A DNA stretch of 64,000 bases. Source: Gari tellinella. Its lineage: Eukaryota > Mollusca > Bivalvia > Cardiida > Psammobiidae. The notes under the pieces are model-generated. The model did not search any database, was not told the origin of the DNA, and was given only the letters and a program-made list of their open reading frames with translations. The stretch is taken from the NCBI GenBank assembly GCA_922989275.2, contig OV277858.1, positions 7,998,001-8,062,000 on the forward strand, given 5' to 3'. Position 1 is the stretch's first letter; each line of letters opens with the position of its first letter. Shown here piece by piece: positions 45,984 to 55,128 of the stretch. The position numbers and the translations under genes were made by a program.

Positions 45984-46174
45984 ATGTTTTATTTATTTTC
46001 CCCTCAGTCCAAGGTCATACACAATCACCTTAAGGTTCTTGTAATTTACTCTGATAACATCGTTAACATGCTTGAGCATATAAGATCCTTCAGCAAAATG
46101 ATTGTACGAAAACGCCGTGACCAAAACCGGAAGTTCTGGTGGAACAATCTCCTTCGTCATTGGTGGAAATAAAC
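45984..46174 (-). CDS. Host gene exon 4: first part of the glycosyltransferase-like domain, with in-frame stop
   Basis: This 191 bp exon runs from an AAATTTCAG acceptor to a consensus GTAAGT donor. After two bases completing a serine it reads LFPPMTKEIVPPELPVLVTA and continues FSYNHFAEG, then a helix-like stretch, then VIVYDLGL. A TAnSxNHF block followed by a YDLGL block is what I recall for the start of DUF1647-like domains. The fourth codon from the end is TAA (45995-45993), followed by three sense codons and the donor in phase 0, which matches exon 5. The stop may be a real nonsense mutation, a polymorphism or a sequence error. The same bases also contain overlapping AATAAA hexamers, so premature polyadenylation is possible. 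Confidence 0.8.
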
Positions 46175-46479
46175 CTGAAATTTAAAAAAAAAAATCCTGT
46201 TTATACATGTACTCTTTTTCAATGGAAAATATCACGTTATCTAGTGTGCAATAGTCTCTTCACATGCCCTTTGTACTGAACAAATCATGGACCAAATGTC
46301 CAACAGTTTAGATTCAGATCAGATATAAAGTTAGCTATGTTTCATCTAGATCCATATTGTTTTACATGTAAATAAAGAAACAATTAGCAATATGTATATT
46401 CAACACATATGAAAACCCAAAAATATAATAGGAATACAGAACACTCAATAACTGCGTCACAATAAGTGACAGATCTTTG

Positions 46480-47130
46480 TCCAATTTATTTGACCTGTCA
46501 CCGTTCATGTCTTAGCTCCGTGCCGAATTCATGACGCTGATTATGAGACAGTAGCATGTCAAATATATGTGAACAAACTAAGTATGGTAAACACATGTAA
46601 TGACAGTAACACACACATAACTTCAAATGGTTAAGAGTGAATATCAATTGATTAACACAATGGCTTGAGTACTACTCATAAATATGCCTGCTTCACATCA
46701 TCACATGTCTGATTATCTGCAGTATATTGTCCTAGACGCAGTTAAAGGCATAACTACGGTCTGTTTTGGTCAATGGTCTACACCACCTGTAATAGACTAT
46801 GCTTTTAGGTTTCCTGCGATCATCATCTATTACATAAATTTTGATTGAAAGAAATTGTATCACACATCAGGTTAAGCCACTGCTGAACAAGCGTTTGCCA
46901 TACATCCTAATTGGAGCATGTGTTTCTGTTTTATGTATGTCTTCCCCTGTAACTGTTGACGTGTTTTTGAATTAAAATATACGAGAATTGACATATTCAG
47001 TACGTATTTCACACAAATGTCAAAAACAGTCGTACGAACAAGGTCTAAAACGTCATGAGCGTCATAAGGTTGAATACTTTTTTCTAGCAAAATAAAAAGC
47101 CACTGGGGTCCATTGGACCCACACGGTCCG
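46480..47130 (+). mobile_element. TTAA-end non-autonomous element, copy 4 (5' truncated and internally deleted)
   Basis: Collinear with 33780-34974 but lacks the left end, and about 500 bp between the CTTCCCCTGTAACTG block and the ACGTGTTTTTGAATTAAAAT block are missing. It ends CTGGGGTCCATTGGACCCAC then CGGTCCGGATGAGGGTTAC. The terminal TTAA reads TTAC. Confidence 0.75.
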
Positions 47131-47325
47131 GATGAGGGTTACTTATAGTTTATGTTTACTTGTTCTTATTTAACACTCATAGAGTTTAAATAAAGTTTGA
47201 ATAGTTTTCACATGTGTCTGCCTCCAAATTTCTTAAAGTACATTGCTGTATAATGGTCACCTAATATAGCTTAAAAGGCACACACAGGCGGAGTTTACAG
47301 ACATATCAATGCACGCGTAACTAAG

Positions 47326-47492
47326 TACAGTAGAATATTTCTATTAGGACCACTAAGTTGTGTCAAATATCGGCTGTTTAAGACAAGCGACTGCTTAAAG
47401 CAATGTGAAAGTGAAACAGAAAGCTTATACAGGTCCTTTGTACTGAAAACCAGCCTTCTTTATAATGGTCGTAATAGAGAGGTTCTACTGTA
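47326..47492. mobile_element. TA-flanked MITE with pogo/Tigger-like ends
   Basis: Left TACAGTAGAATATTTCTATT and reverse complement of right TACAGTAGAACCTCTCTATT share most positions and continue into AGGACCA/ACGACCA. CAGTAGAACCTCTCTAT is the style of pogo/Tigger ends. Length is about 165 bp, with no coding. Confidence 0.72.
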
Positions 47493-48101
47493 ATTAAAAT
47501 TCAAATGAATAAATCGAGTAAATATTTGAATATTGTTGAAGTTTAACACTAATTTATTTAAGCAAAGGTTATTGCTATTGAATAGAACGCACCATTGTTT
47601 CCCTTCTATGGAAAACATTTGTAAGTAAATTGTTGATTTCTGGAAAGTGTTTCGTATACTTTTATTCAGGTGCCAGGTTTTTAGCCACAATTATTCCATG
47701 TTGTCTAACAGCCTAACATTGTAGACTATTATCATATTTCGCATCATACGACGCCTTATCAGAGTCTACAAGTTTTACTGATAGGAAGTTCAATACAAAA
47801 TATTTGAAAATTAGGCCCCTTACACCAACAATCAATAAATCCAATATATAAGCACAGAATACACTTGGCATTAATATGATACAAATGGGTAACTATTTTA
47901 ATTTTGCATGCACGGGTATTGTTGAGTTACTTCTTGTAATGAATGGGAGAACTTCTATGTTAGTAAGTACTGAACTGCTCTAACAATGGTCCAAACCCCT
48001 TTTCGAATATGACGGTTATGGTGATAATAGTCACTCAAACATATTTCTATGACATATCATCAAAAAATGAACAACTACCGGAATATGAATTAAATACTCA
48101 C
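47493..48101 (-). other. Host intron 3, right part
   Basis: No element or exon was recognised between the pogo-like MITE and exon 3. Confidence 0.45.
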
Positions 48102-48281
48102 TCATCAATTCCTGCTGTACTCCAGGAAATTTTAACCCATCAATTTTTGCTAAAATATCAACAGGTTTTTTATTAAAATGGCCACTGCATTGTCCGTTTG
48201 ATGAACCATTTTGGTCAACAGTACCGATACGGTCAGTATTGCGGTAGACTTGGATAGATGACTGATTGACTTGCAATTGTT
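48102..48281 (-). CDS. Host gene exon 3: luminal stem region
   Basis: This 180 bp exon has a strong acceptor (ATATTTTTCCAG) and a consensus GTGAGT donor, and is again phase 1-1. It encodes a polar stem with two potential N-glycosylation sites (NQSS and NGSS) followed by NGQCSGHFNKKPVDILAKID and a short GLKFPG stretch. I do not recognise a named domain here. The position after the membrane anchor and before the catalytic-type domain fits the stem of a Golgi glycosyltransferase. Its last base joins GT of exon 4 to make a serine codon. Confidence 0.68.
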
Positions 48282-48851
48282 CTGGAAAAATATTGAGAAT
48301 AAAAACATAACAATTGCACAAGATATATCATGTATTGAGAACATTATTAGTCTCAGTGTTCCAAGTGTATCCTCATTTAAGCAAATTATTTGTTGGATCT
48401 TGTACTGTGCATACAAACAATTGGTGGCTCAGATTTGAGCAGAATGGTACTTTTCGAACCCTTCAATAGTTCTGAGATAGTTTCGAGCAGAAAGAGACTG
48501 TTTAAATCCTTTAATAGTTATTCCTTACTTTAACTTATTACAACTATGGTGTTCATGGATTGTTTTTATTTTTTTTAATCTGACTTTGTTCAGAAAATTA
48601 TATTTTGTTACAGTTAGATACTGGTTACATTGGAAATGAAAAATAAAGACGTATTCAAAACGTTGTGAGCGAGACATAGCAAGAGAAAGGTGTCTGTAAC
48701 CTAGATGCGATTCGGAATTATTGAAGACAACATATAAATCCCGGTTTGTTTGGACTCCTCCGCTGACCACAACACATGCATGACATTTTTAGTGTCTGCA
48801 AGACAGACAACATTAGATGAATTTTAGTAATTTTATTAATTAGACACATAC

Positions 48852-48920
48852 CCAGAAGTGTGTCATTTCTGAATTGTAGTAAACCCAACTTCAGGTGCCC
48901 GGTATACACAATTGTCACAG
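48852..48920 (-). CDS. Host gene exon 2: rest of membrane anchor and start of stem
   Basis: This 69 bp exon lies between an acceptor reading TTACGTTTCAG and a donor reading GTATGTGTC. It takes two bases to finish the codon begun in exon 1, carries 22 whole codons (VTIVYTGHLKLGLLQFRNDT then LL) and leaves one base, so it is a symmetrical phase 1-1 exon. It completes the hydrophobic anchor and moves into a polar stem. The assignment rests on splice sites and phase fit with its neighbours, because the segment is too short for a family call by itself. Confidence 0.62.
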
Positions 48921-49812
48921 CTGAAACGTAAATGAATACTTATACATGAAGGTAGCAAGGATGTCACTATAATTATAGTGAAATCGTCAAACTATAAGGT
49001 TTATAAGATATAGTGTATATAAGATGTCAGTGTTTAACTTGTGAATTTCGAACGTTTAACTGGCGACAAACAATCCGGTAATACACACCGAGTACAGAAA
49101 CCCAACACAACATCGATGTTGCACTACTTGAATTGTCGTATGTTGATTTTTTTTCAAGCAAAATATTAGTAGGCTCTTTGATAGAAGGAATCACGAGGAC
49201 GAGTTACAAACAACATATACCGTTTTAACGCGACGTCCGTTCTGGATTTAAGCAGTTTGTAAACGTAAGCCTATTATTATTTGTTCCTCCCACCATAAAC
49301 TCCCTACAATCAACACATGCAACACTGTACATGAAACGTATTATTTGTTAAGGCCATCAACGCGTATAAGCACCATTTATAAATAGTGTATAGTAAAGAG
49401 AAAGATTGACATCATGTATGCTACCAGAACCATCATTAAAGGTGATTCATACCATAACACCAATCGCCTTGTCAGAAACTTTCTTGGACACAGCTTTAAG
49501 TTTAAACGTGACAGTATTCTGTAAAATGTTAAATGTATAAGTCTATGAAATAACTGACTGGATATTTGTTTTCATACATATGACAACTAGTACTGTAAAT
49601 TGGTGTTTGAGTAAAATGTCCTGTATTATTGTCATATTTGATATTAGGACTACTATAATGGTGATAATTGAACAGTAAGACTACTTCTATGACAATTGCA
49701 CAAACATCGGATATATAATGCATGTTTAACAAATTCTGAAAAATAACTTAAAATTTGGTAAAACTTATGTCTAACTACGTCTATTTAAATTCGATAAAGT
49801 GTATAAAATTAC
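48921..49812 (-). other. Host intron 1
   Basis: A segment at 49445-49510 has acceptor- and donor-like borders but meets a stop in the phase required between exons 1 and 2, so it was not called as an exon. Nothing else was supported. Confidence 0.5.
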
Positions 49813-49870
49813 CAGTCATCATGGTACTTAGTACAAACGCTATTCCCACATTTTGCATATATTTGTACAT
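49813..49870 (-). CDS. Host gene exon 1: cytosolic tail and first half of signal anchor
   Basis: The ATG at 49870-49868 opens 19 codons reading MYKYMQN, then a hydrophobic run starting VGIAFVLSTMMT, and leaves one base (G) before a GTAATT donor. With exon 2 the hydrophobic run continues AVTIVYTGHL, giving a membrane segment of about 20 residues near residues 8-28 after a very short tail. That is typical of type II Golgi enzymes. The start is chosen because it is the first ATG ahead of the hydrophobic segment; the transcription start and 5' UTR limit are not visible. A cleaved signal peptide is the alternative reading. Confidence 0.6.
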
Positions 49871-50533
49871 CTTATCACAAACACAGAAATACGTTTACGT
49901 ATGACACGAACTTTTAAGATCACCACGCTTTGCTGTAATAAGCAGGCTAATACTGACTATACTATACATATACATACTGCATACGCTACGGAGTTTAACT
50001 CACTTATCACACAGTGATGAAGTGCGCTATTCAGAAATATAATGGCCATTTGTCCGTCGTGCGTCATTTACAGTCGTTTTCTACTGTTTAAATATCCCAT
50101 CATATATACGCCATTTTACTCTTTTGATATGCATGTACTCATCAGTTGAAGAAAATGAATATTAGCATTAATAGTAGTTTTAATTTATAGTCTTTAATAT
50201 TAGTCTAAGAGCTGGGTAAGATTTATTTATGTTGAAAGCGGCACTGGAACTTTTATATATACCTTATAGGACATTGTCTCAGGAGTTCAGAAATGGCCGT
50301 CTGATGAGAGTTTAGGTAGAGACAAGGGAGAAAATTGGGATTAAAGTTATCTGCCCTTGGATTTTCTTGTTACTCACTTTAAACTTTTTAAGCTATCCAA
50401 CTCATCATGCACCAACAATTTAGATATCACGTTATGAAATTTACTGTTAACATGCACATAATTCTGCTCAAACACCACAATTCATATGTCTTACTATGAG
50501 TATCCAGTCACTTGTGTCACACACCTAACAAAG
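49871..50533. other. Upstream flank of the host gene
   Basis: Should contain the promoter and 5' UTR, but no TATA box or CpG-rich block stands out. A short ATGGCCATTTGTCCG block near 50041 is unrelated to the larger repeats. Confidence 0.4.
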
Positions 50534-52384
50534 TTAATCCTTCTCCTCATCCGTATCGTCTGATCCATATTTTTTATCTCTGTACATGACCACTTTATCC
50601 TCCATATCATTGTCAAACAGCGTGGCATCACCACCCTGGGAATCAAGTACGTTGCAATGTCCTTTGGCAATTGATTGCCACTATACCACTGTATTTGATA
50701 AATTTTATCAGTGAAATTCCACCCTTATCTCACTGGTGACTATCTAACTGGATTCGGCAGCATGGCACGTTGCCATATGACAGTAATGTAGAATGCCATC
50801 TTTACATGTAGCTGGACAGTCACTGCGCAGGGTGGTAGAGAACTTGGGTAATATACCCCTGCTCGATGCCACGGGATTTTCAAAGGACTTTAGGACATAC
50901 ATGTATGTCCTTTGAAAAGACACATAGCATGCTTTGTTTACATTTGTTTCTTTTGGCTGGCCATATACATGGCATATGCAGGTATCACAGTGTTCAATCA
51001 TTGCTTCACACATTTCCCCCTCGCCTAGAGCCGCCATTGACTTCCTGAAGTTAGTATTCTTCATTACAAGCTCTAGATGTCTTATTTTCCCCTTGTTCAG
51101 GAAAACAGGGCTGTAGTCACACCCAGTGAAGGCATATATACCAGGCAAGGCAAGCACAACTTCTTCTGTCAAATTAAGAACAAGATTATTGACACTGATT
51201 AACTGTCGTGTGTTATTCCAATCATTCCTTACATCTATCCATAATGTCACTGTGCTAGTGCTTTGGACCCAATAGTTGAGCAGTATCACAAGCATGCCTG
51301 TGTCGAAACTTCTAAAAACGATGTTGACATCAGGTTGAAACCTACTCTTGTAGTCCAGATGAAAGACCGTACGAGTGTCTGCTTCTTCATGGTCACATGT
51401 GAGCTCCTCAACTTGGACTTTTTGCACGGTGTCACCTATTACAGTGAAGTGAAAGCATTCGCTGTTGACACTCTAGTACAGATGGCATTCCTTCAAGGTG
51501 TCGGCATATGTGTCCGTCTCCCATTCTGTAATTAGGAATACCATTAACTATTTCTTAAAGGATCTTGACCGCAGAGCACCTAGCCACACCTTTGGCCGCA
51601 TTTAGTCTGGTCCTGTGATGTGATAGACTATGTATTCTTCTCCCCTTTTGACTCTCTGTCTTTAATGGATGGTGTTGAGTAAACATCACACACAAGATTA
51701 ACGTCTTTCGACAAACTAGTAAATTGCAGGAGAAGCCATCTAGCAAGGTCCCTATATTGCCTTGGTGGGTCCTTTTGAAGATGAAGGAAGAAGGTCGCAT
51801 ACATGATGATTGTGTCTGTATGTGGTGACACAGGAGGATAATGCTGAATGTTTCCAGGTTTTTTATTAGTTTGGATTTATCGGTTGTGTTCAGGCTGCCG
51901 TCAGTATGAGCTAGTTCTAGTGGGACTGGTATAAGAGGATACTCTAACACCTTTATCAGGTCTATATTCTGAACATTGCTTAACAGGAGTAGGCAGCGGG
52001 AAAAGATATCTTGTCCCAGCAATTTCCTGTACCCTTTCCCCACTGGTAACCTTATTTTTGCCGAGGCACTGAATTATCTTCCATTTGATTGGTTTCTAAA
52101 ATCTTGCTGGTTCTTTGATGCAAGCCTGTCTATATTCCACAGAACAGCAATCGTCTGTCTTTGTAAACCCCATCAGATCATCCTTAATTCCATTTGTCAC
52201 TTTTTTTCCCTATGTCAAACAGTACAGGTCTGTGTTCTCTGCTATTGTGAAGGGATTCATTGTAGACACAATTGATGGGACACTCTTTTCAAGGTATTCG
52301 TGGTCCCGCTTGGTTATATTAGGCTTTAGATCCTTTGTTGTGTCTTCGATCTTGTTGATCCCTGCAGAGTCCCTAGCACAGTGA
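50534..52384 (-). pseudogene. Degenerate member of a multicopy invertebrate gene family with a nuclease-like fold
   Basis: The minus strand from about 52384 reads GFTKTDDCCSVEYRQACIKE, then from 52040 NVQNIDLIKVLEYPLIPVPL and ELAHTDGSLNTTDKSKLIKN. The main frame from 51427 has TCDHEEADTRTVFHL, FRSFDTGMLVILL, then LPGIYAFTGCDYSPVFLNKG and an acidic tail ending near 50534. The EEADT..H, DTD-like and TGCD...F..KGK blocks remind me of a large uncharacterised family in molluscs and cnidarians, with a PIN/FEN-like nuclease arrangement (inference). Frameshifts near 51550 and 52100 break it. Cellular role unknown. Confidence 0.6.
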
Positions 52385-52431
52385 ACTTATGGATGGATGT
52401 AGGGCATGATTGGAATAACACACAACGGTTT

Positions 52432-53313
52432 ATCAGCTCACAGAAGCTTTAAAGAATTCACACTTAGAAGCCTTCAGCTTTAAATTGTGCGAAAATAAAC
52501 GCTGGAAAACAGACTTCAGACGTTCAATATGCTCCTCAAAGGTGCGAGAGAAGATAAGTATGTCATCCAGGAATATCAAACATTCCTTAAGATGCATATC
52601 ACCCATGCATTTTTTCCATCATACGTTGGAAACAAGCTGGACCATTGGTTAAGCCAAATCCGAGCTTATTAAACTCATAAAAACCAAGGTTTTCCACTGA
52701 AAATGCCGTCTTATGTCTTTCTTCCTCAGCAAATTCTACCTGCCAGTAGCCACTTCTAATGCCAAACTTATTTGGATCCATAGAGCGTATCTACAGTGTC
52801 ATCAAAACGAAGGAGCATATAAGCATCATTCCGTGTTCTCTTATTGAGAATACGCCAGTCGACGAAAAAACGAAGACTTCCATCTCGTGTCCGGACCAAA
52901 ACTATATTGGACGAGACAGGGCTTTCAGATTCTCTGATGACACCTGCTTCCAGCATATCCTTCACATGCTGTCTCACTTTCTCATACATAGCAGGAGAAA
53001 TTTTCATATAAGACATTTTAAATGGCCTGTCATCTTCAAGCACAATTTTATGCTGAAGTAAATCAGTAGTTCCAAGATCATTTGAATTCTTGGAAAATAT
53101 CTGGGTCCAGTTACCGACCACCTGTCTAACCCTAAGGACCTGGTCTTCAGACAAAGAAGAAGTATTGATCTTAATACCAAGATCATCCAAAGGAGAAGTA
53201 GAAGATACCTTGCTAGGACTAGAAAAATCCGAGGCAAGATTATCTACAACTGTTGCTTCAGTAAGCTGACACACGTCGGCTTTTGGCCTAATAAGAATAG
53301 ACTTTGCTGTCAT
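52432..53313 (-). pseudogene. Gypsy-like retrotransposon: reverse transcriptase, truncated
   Basis: The minus strand reads HKIVLEDDRPFKMSYMKISP, VRQHVKDMLEAGVIRESESP and GSLRFFVDWRILNKRTRND (the usual V.DYR or V.DWR block). After a frameshift near 52780 come SGYWQVEFAEEERHKTAF, FGLTNGPACFQRMMEKMHG and a LDDILIFSRTFEEHIERLK-like block. It fades near 52432 after KASKCEFFKAS, before RNase H and integrase. The order is that of Ty3/Gypsy pol. The left junction abuts the degenerate gene at 50534-52384. Confidence 0.85.
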
Positions 53314-53390
53314 GTTGCAGACTTTAACTTTAACCTTTAACCTGGAACCACAGTGGTCCAGATTAACAAGTCTGGGACATACAGCATAAC

Positions 53391-53945
53391 CTAAGTCATT
53401 GCAGTTTTATGTAACTGCAGAAGTAAAAGAAGAAACATCACCCTAGCAACGTCTTTGACAGTAACTGTTTTATAAGGCTTAATTGTAACCGAGTTACTGC
53501 CATAGGCCTTAACCTTAAGAACATTATTTGTCAAACAATCAAAAGCGATCTGCCAAGAACTAGGAATAGCAGAATAAATATCAACCTCATGAATCTCCTC
53601 ACGTAGCCTTCTAAGTACATTGGTTCCTATTAAAACAGGACAAGATGAATTCAAACCGTTGTCTGGTACAACTAAAATAGGAACTTGAATACTAAAATGT
53701 GACAAAAATGGAACTTTAATTTTACATTCAATGAAGCCGGAATATTTCAACTCTGTTTCATCAGCAACACTGATATTTAGACCTAAGTCACCAATGCCGT
53801 GTAAATCAGGCTTATTCTTCAAAGATTCATAAAGTTCATTCGATATAGTAGTGACATTTGACCCACTATCTATAAGAGCCTTGACCTTTTGACCTTGTAG
53901 AAGGACATCAGAAATGTTGGAATCACCAACAAGTCTGTTCAACAA
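53391..53945 (-). CDS. Gypsy-like retrotransposon: aspartic protease
   Basis: A 184-codon frame with KVKALIDSGSNVTTISNELY, the DSG catalytic triad of retroviral-type proteases, a flap-like GDLGLNISVADET stretch and PVLIGTNVLRRL matching the conserved ILG/LIG block. It acts by cutting the polyprotein, as known for the family. The surrounding pol is broken, so it is not expected to be active. Confidence 0.82.
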   Translation of the reverse strand: MLNRLVGDSNISDVLLQGQKVKALIDSGSNVTTISNELYESLKNKPDLHGIGDLGLNISVADETELKYSGFIECKIKVPFLSHFSIQVPILVVPDNGLNSSCPVLIGTNVLRRLREEIHEVDIYSAIPSSWQIAFDCLTNNVLKVKAYGSNSVTIKPYKTVTVKDVARVMFLLLLLQLHKTAMT

Positions 53946-53995
53946 AACATGGCCATTTCCTACACCTTCCCCTATTTGGCCAACAACAGTAGAGG

Positions 53996-54316
53996 TTAAC
54001 CTTTTGGCTGCTCCTTAGGGTTGGGGCCTTGACCTTGGTAGTTCTGTTGACCTTGATTGCCATAAGGACCTTGACCTTGATTACCATAGGGAACTTGACC
54101 TTGATAACCTTGGTTACCATAGGGACCTTGACCTTGATAACCTTGGTTACCATATGGGCCTTGACCTTGATAACCTTGGTTACCTCTCCCACGATAGGGT
54201 CGGGAATAACCTCTTCCCCTCTGGTTACCCCTATTCCTGTAAGTGGACCCTTGGTTACTGTTAACTGGGTCTACCTTACTCCCTTCATCTGATTTTTGAA
54301 CATCCAACTTCTTCAA
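53996..54316 (-). CDS. Gypsy-like retrotransposon: glycine/glutamine-rich gag tail with 11-residue repeats
   Basis: A 106-codon frame with arginine/glycine-rich NRGNQRGRGYSRPYRGRG followed by repeats of GNQGYQGQGPY, at least three clear copies plus shortened ones, encoded by near-identical 33 bp units. It is basic and low in complexity and occupies the position of a nucleocapsid, but no CCHC zinc knuckle is visible. RNA binding is inferred. Confidence 0.7.
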   Translation of the reverse strand: MKKLDVQKSDEGSKVDPVNSNQGSTYRNRGNQRGRGYSRPYRGRGNQGYQGQGPYGNQGYQGQGPYGNQGYQGQVPYGNQGQGPYGNQGQQNYQGQGPNPKEQPKG

Positions 54317-54329
54317 GATAAGATTAAAT

Positions 54330-55128
54330 TTCTCCTCAATCTTGGAATCTTACCTCTTTTCTAAGTCCTGAAGTTTCCTATCATACTCAAGTTGGAAGTC
54401 TGATGTTTGAATAGCTGCTTGGGTGGGCTTCTTAGTACTGGGGTTCAAACTGGGGCTGGGTGAAAGCCAAATCTCCTTATCCACTGACCTAATTTCCCTT
54501 AAAAGCTCTTCATAATTGGTCAGGGAATCATACTTATGCCTAGTTTGACTTTTAAGACTTGCACTGTGCAAAGAAGTCCAAAACTTATGTCTTAAAAGAT
54601 CATTCTTAGCAGCCGCTGTCAAATGACCATTATCAATAACAGTTTGGAGAAGAGTCTCAAAGCGGCATCCAAAGGCTGTACCTGATTCATCAGGTTGCTG
54701 ATGGGAGTTGAAAATGTCCTGCATGACCATGCCTTTAGACGAAACATCCCCCAAAATGGCATCTAACTTATGTAAAATTTCCTCAATGGAAGCCTTTTCA
54801 GACAAAGGAATCAACATTTTCCTAGCCGTACCCCTTAAGGAATGCCTTATAGCCTGTATAACGACAGTAGGAGAAAGGTCAGGGTCACTCTCTAAACACT
54901 TAATCTCAAAACTCCACTCCTGAAAAGAAATATCACCTTTTGTGGTGATTCAACTCCAGAAAAGAAAGGGACTTTAGGGACTGAGGGATTGGACCTGAAC
55001 ATACCAGTATTACCTGCCCTGTCAGTTAAATTACTTCTAACTTGTGTGCTTGTGGTAAAAGGTTCATCCCCCAGTGATGGTGTCCTGATCAAGCTACCCT
55101 TAATCAGTTTTTCTGTAGCACTCATCAT
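54330..55128 (-). pseudogene. Gypsy-like retrotransposon: gag
   Basis: The minus strand from 55128 reads MMSATEKLIKGSLIRTPSLG, then KVPFFSGVESPQK. After a shift near 54945 it continues with IRHSLRGTARKMLIPLSEKA, IEEILHKLDAILGDV, DESGTAFGCRFETLLQTVID and a closing coiled-coil-like LEYDRKLQDLEKR. The PFFSG, SLRG.A and E....RLE.LL pattern matches gag proteins of Gypsy-type elements common in bivalves and cnidarians. One frameshift is evident. Confidence 0.75.

Larger units (their letters stand above)
6222..49870 (-). other. Host gene span: type II membrane DUF1647-like putative glycosyltransferase, six exons
   Basis: Six minus-strand segments with AG acceptor and GT donor borders join in compatible phases: exon 1 ends with one spare base, exons 2 and 3 each take two and leave one, exon 4 takes two and ends in phase 0, exon 5 is 105 bp phase 0-0, exon 6 starts in phase 0. 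The joined frame is about 378 codons. It reads short cytosolic tail, hydrophobic segment, stem, then VTAFSYNHF, VIVYDLGL, NYAWKPIIIQ, FWLDASVRF and CHRFDQS blocks, which resemble DUF1647-type proteins (family assignment from memory). The phase fit and the ordered motifs are seen in the sequence. The enzymatic role is inferred from the family; donor and acceptor are unknown. Intron 4 is about 37 kb and packed with transposable elements. Exon 4 has an in-frame TAA. No promoter was recognised upstream of exon 1. Confidence 0.75.

Noticed and set aside
49445..49510. Possible extra host exon with TTTTACAG acceptor and GTATGA donor
   Set aside because: In the phase required between exons 1 and 2 it meets a stop, and exons 1 and 2 already join perfectly without it.
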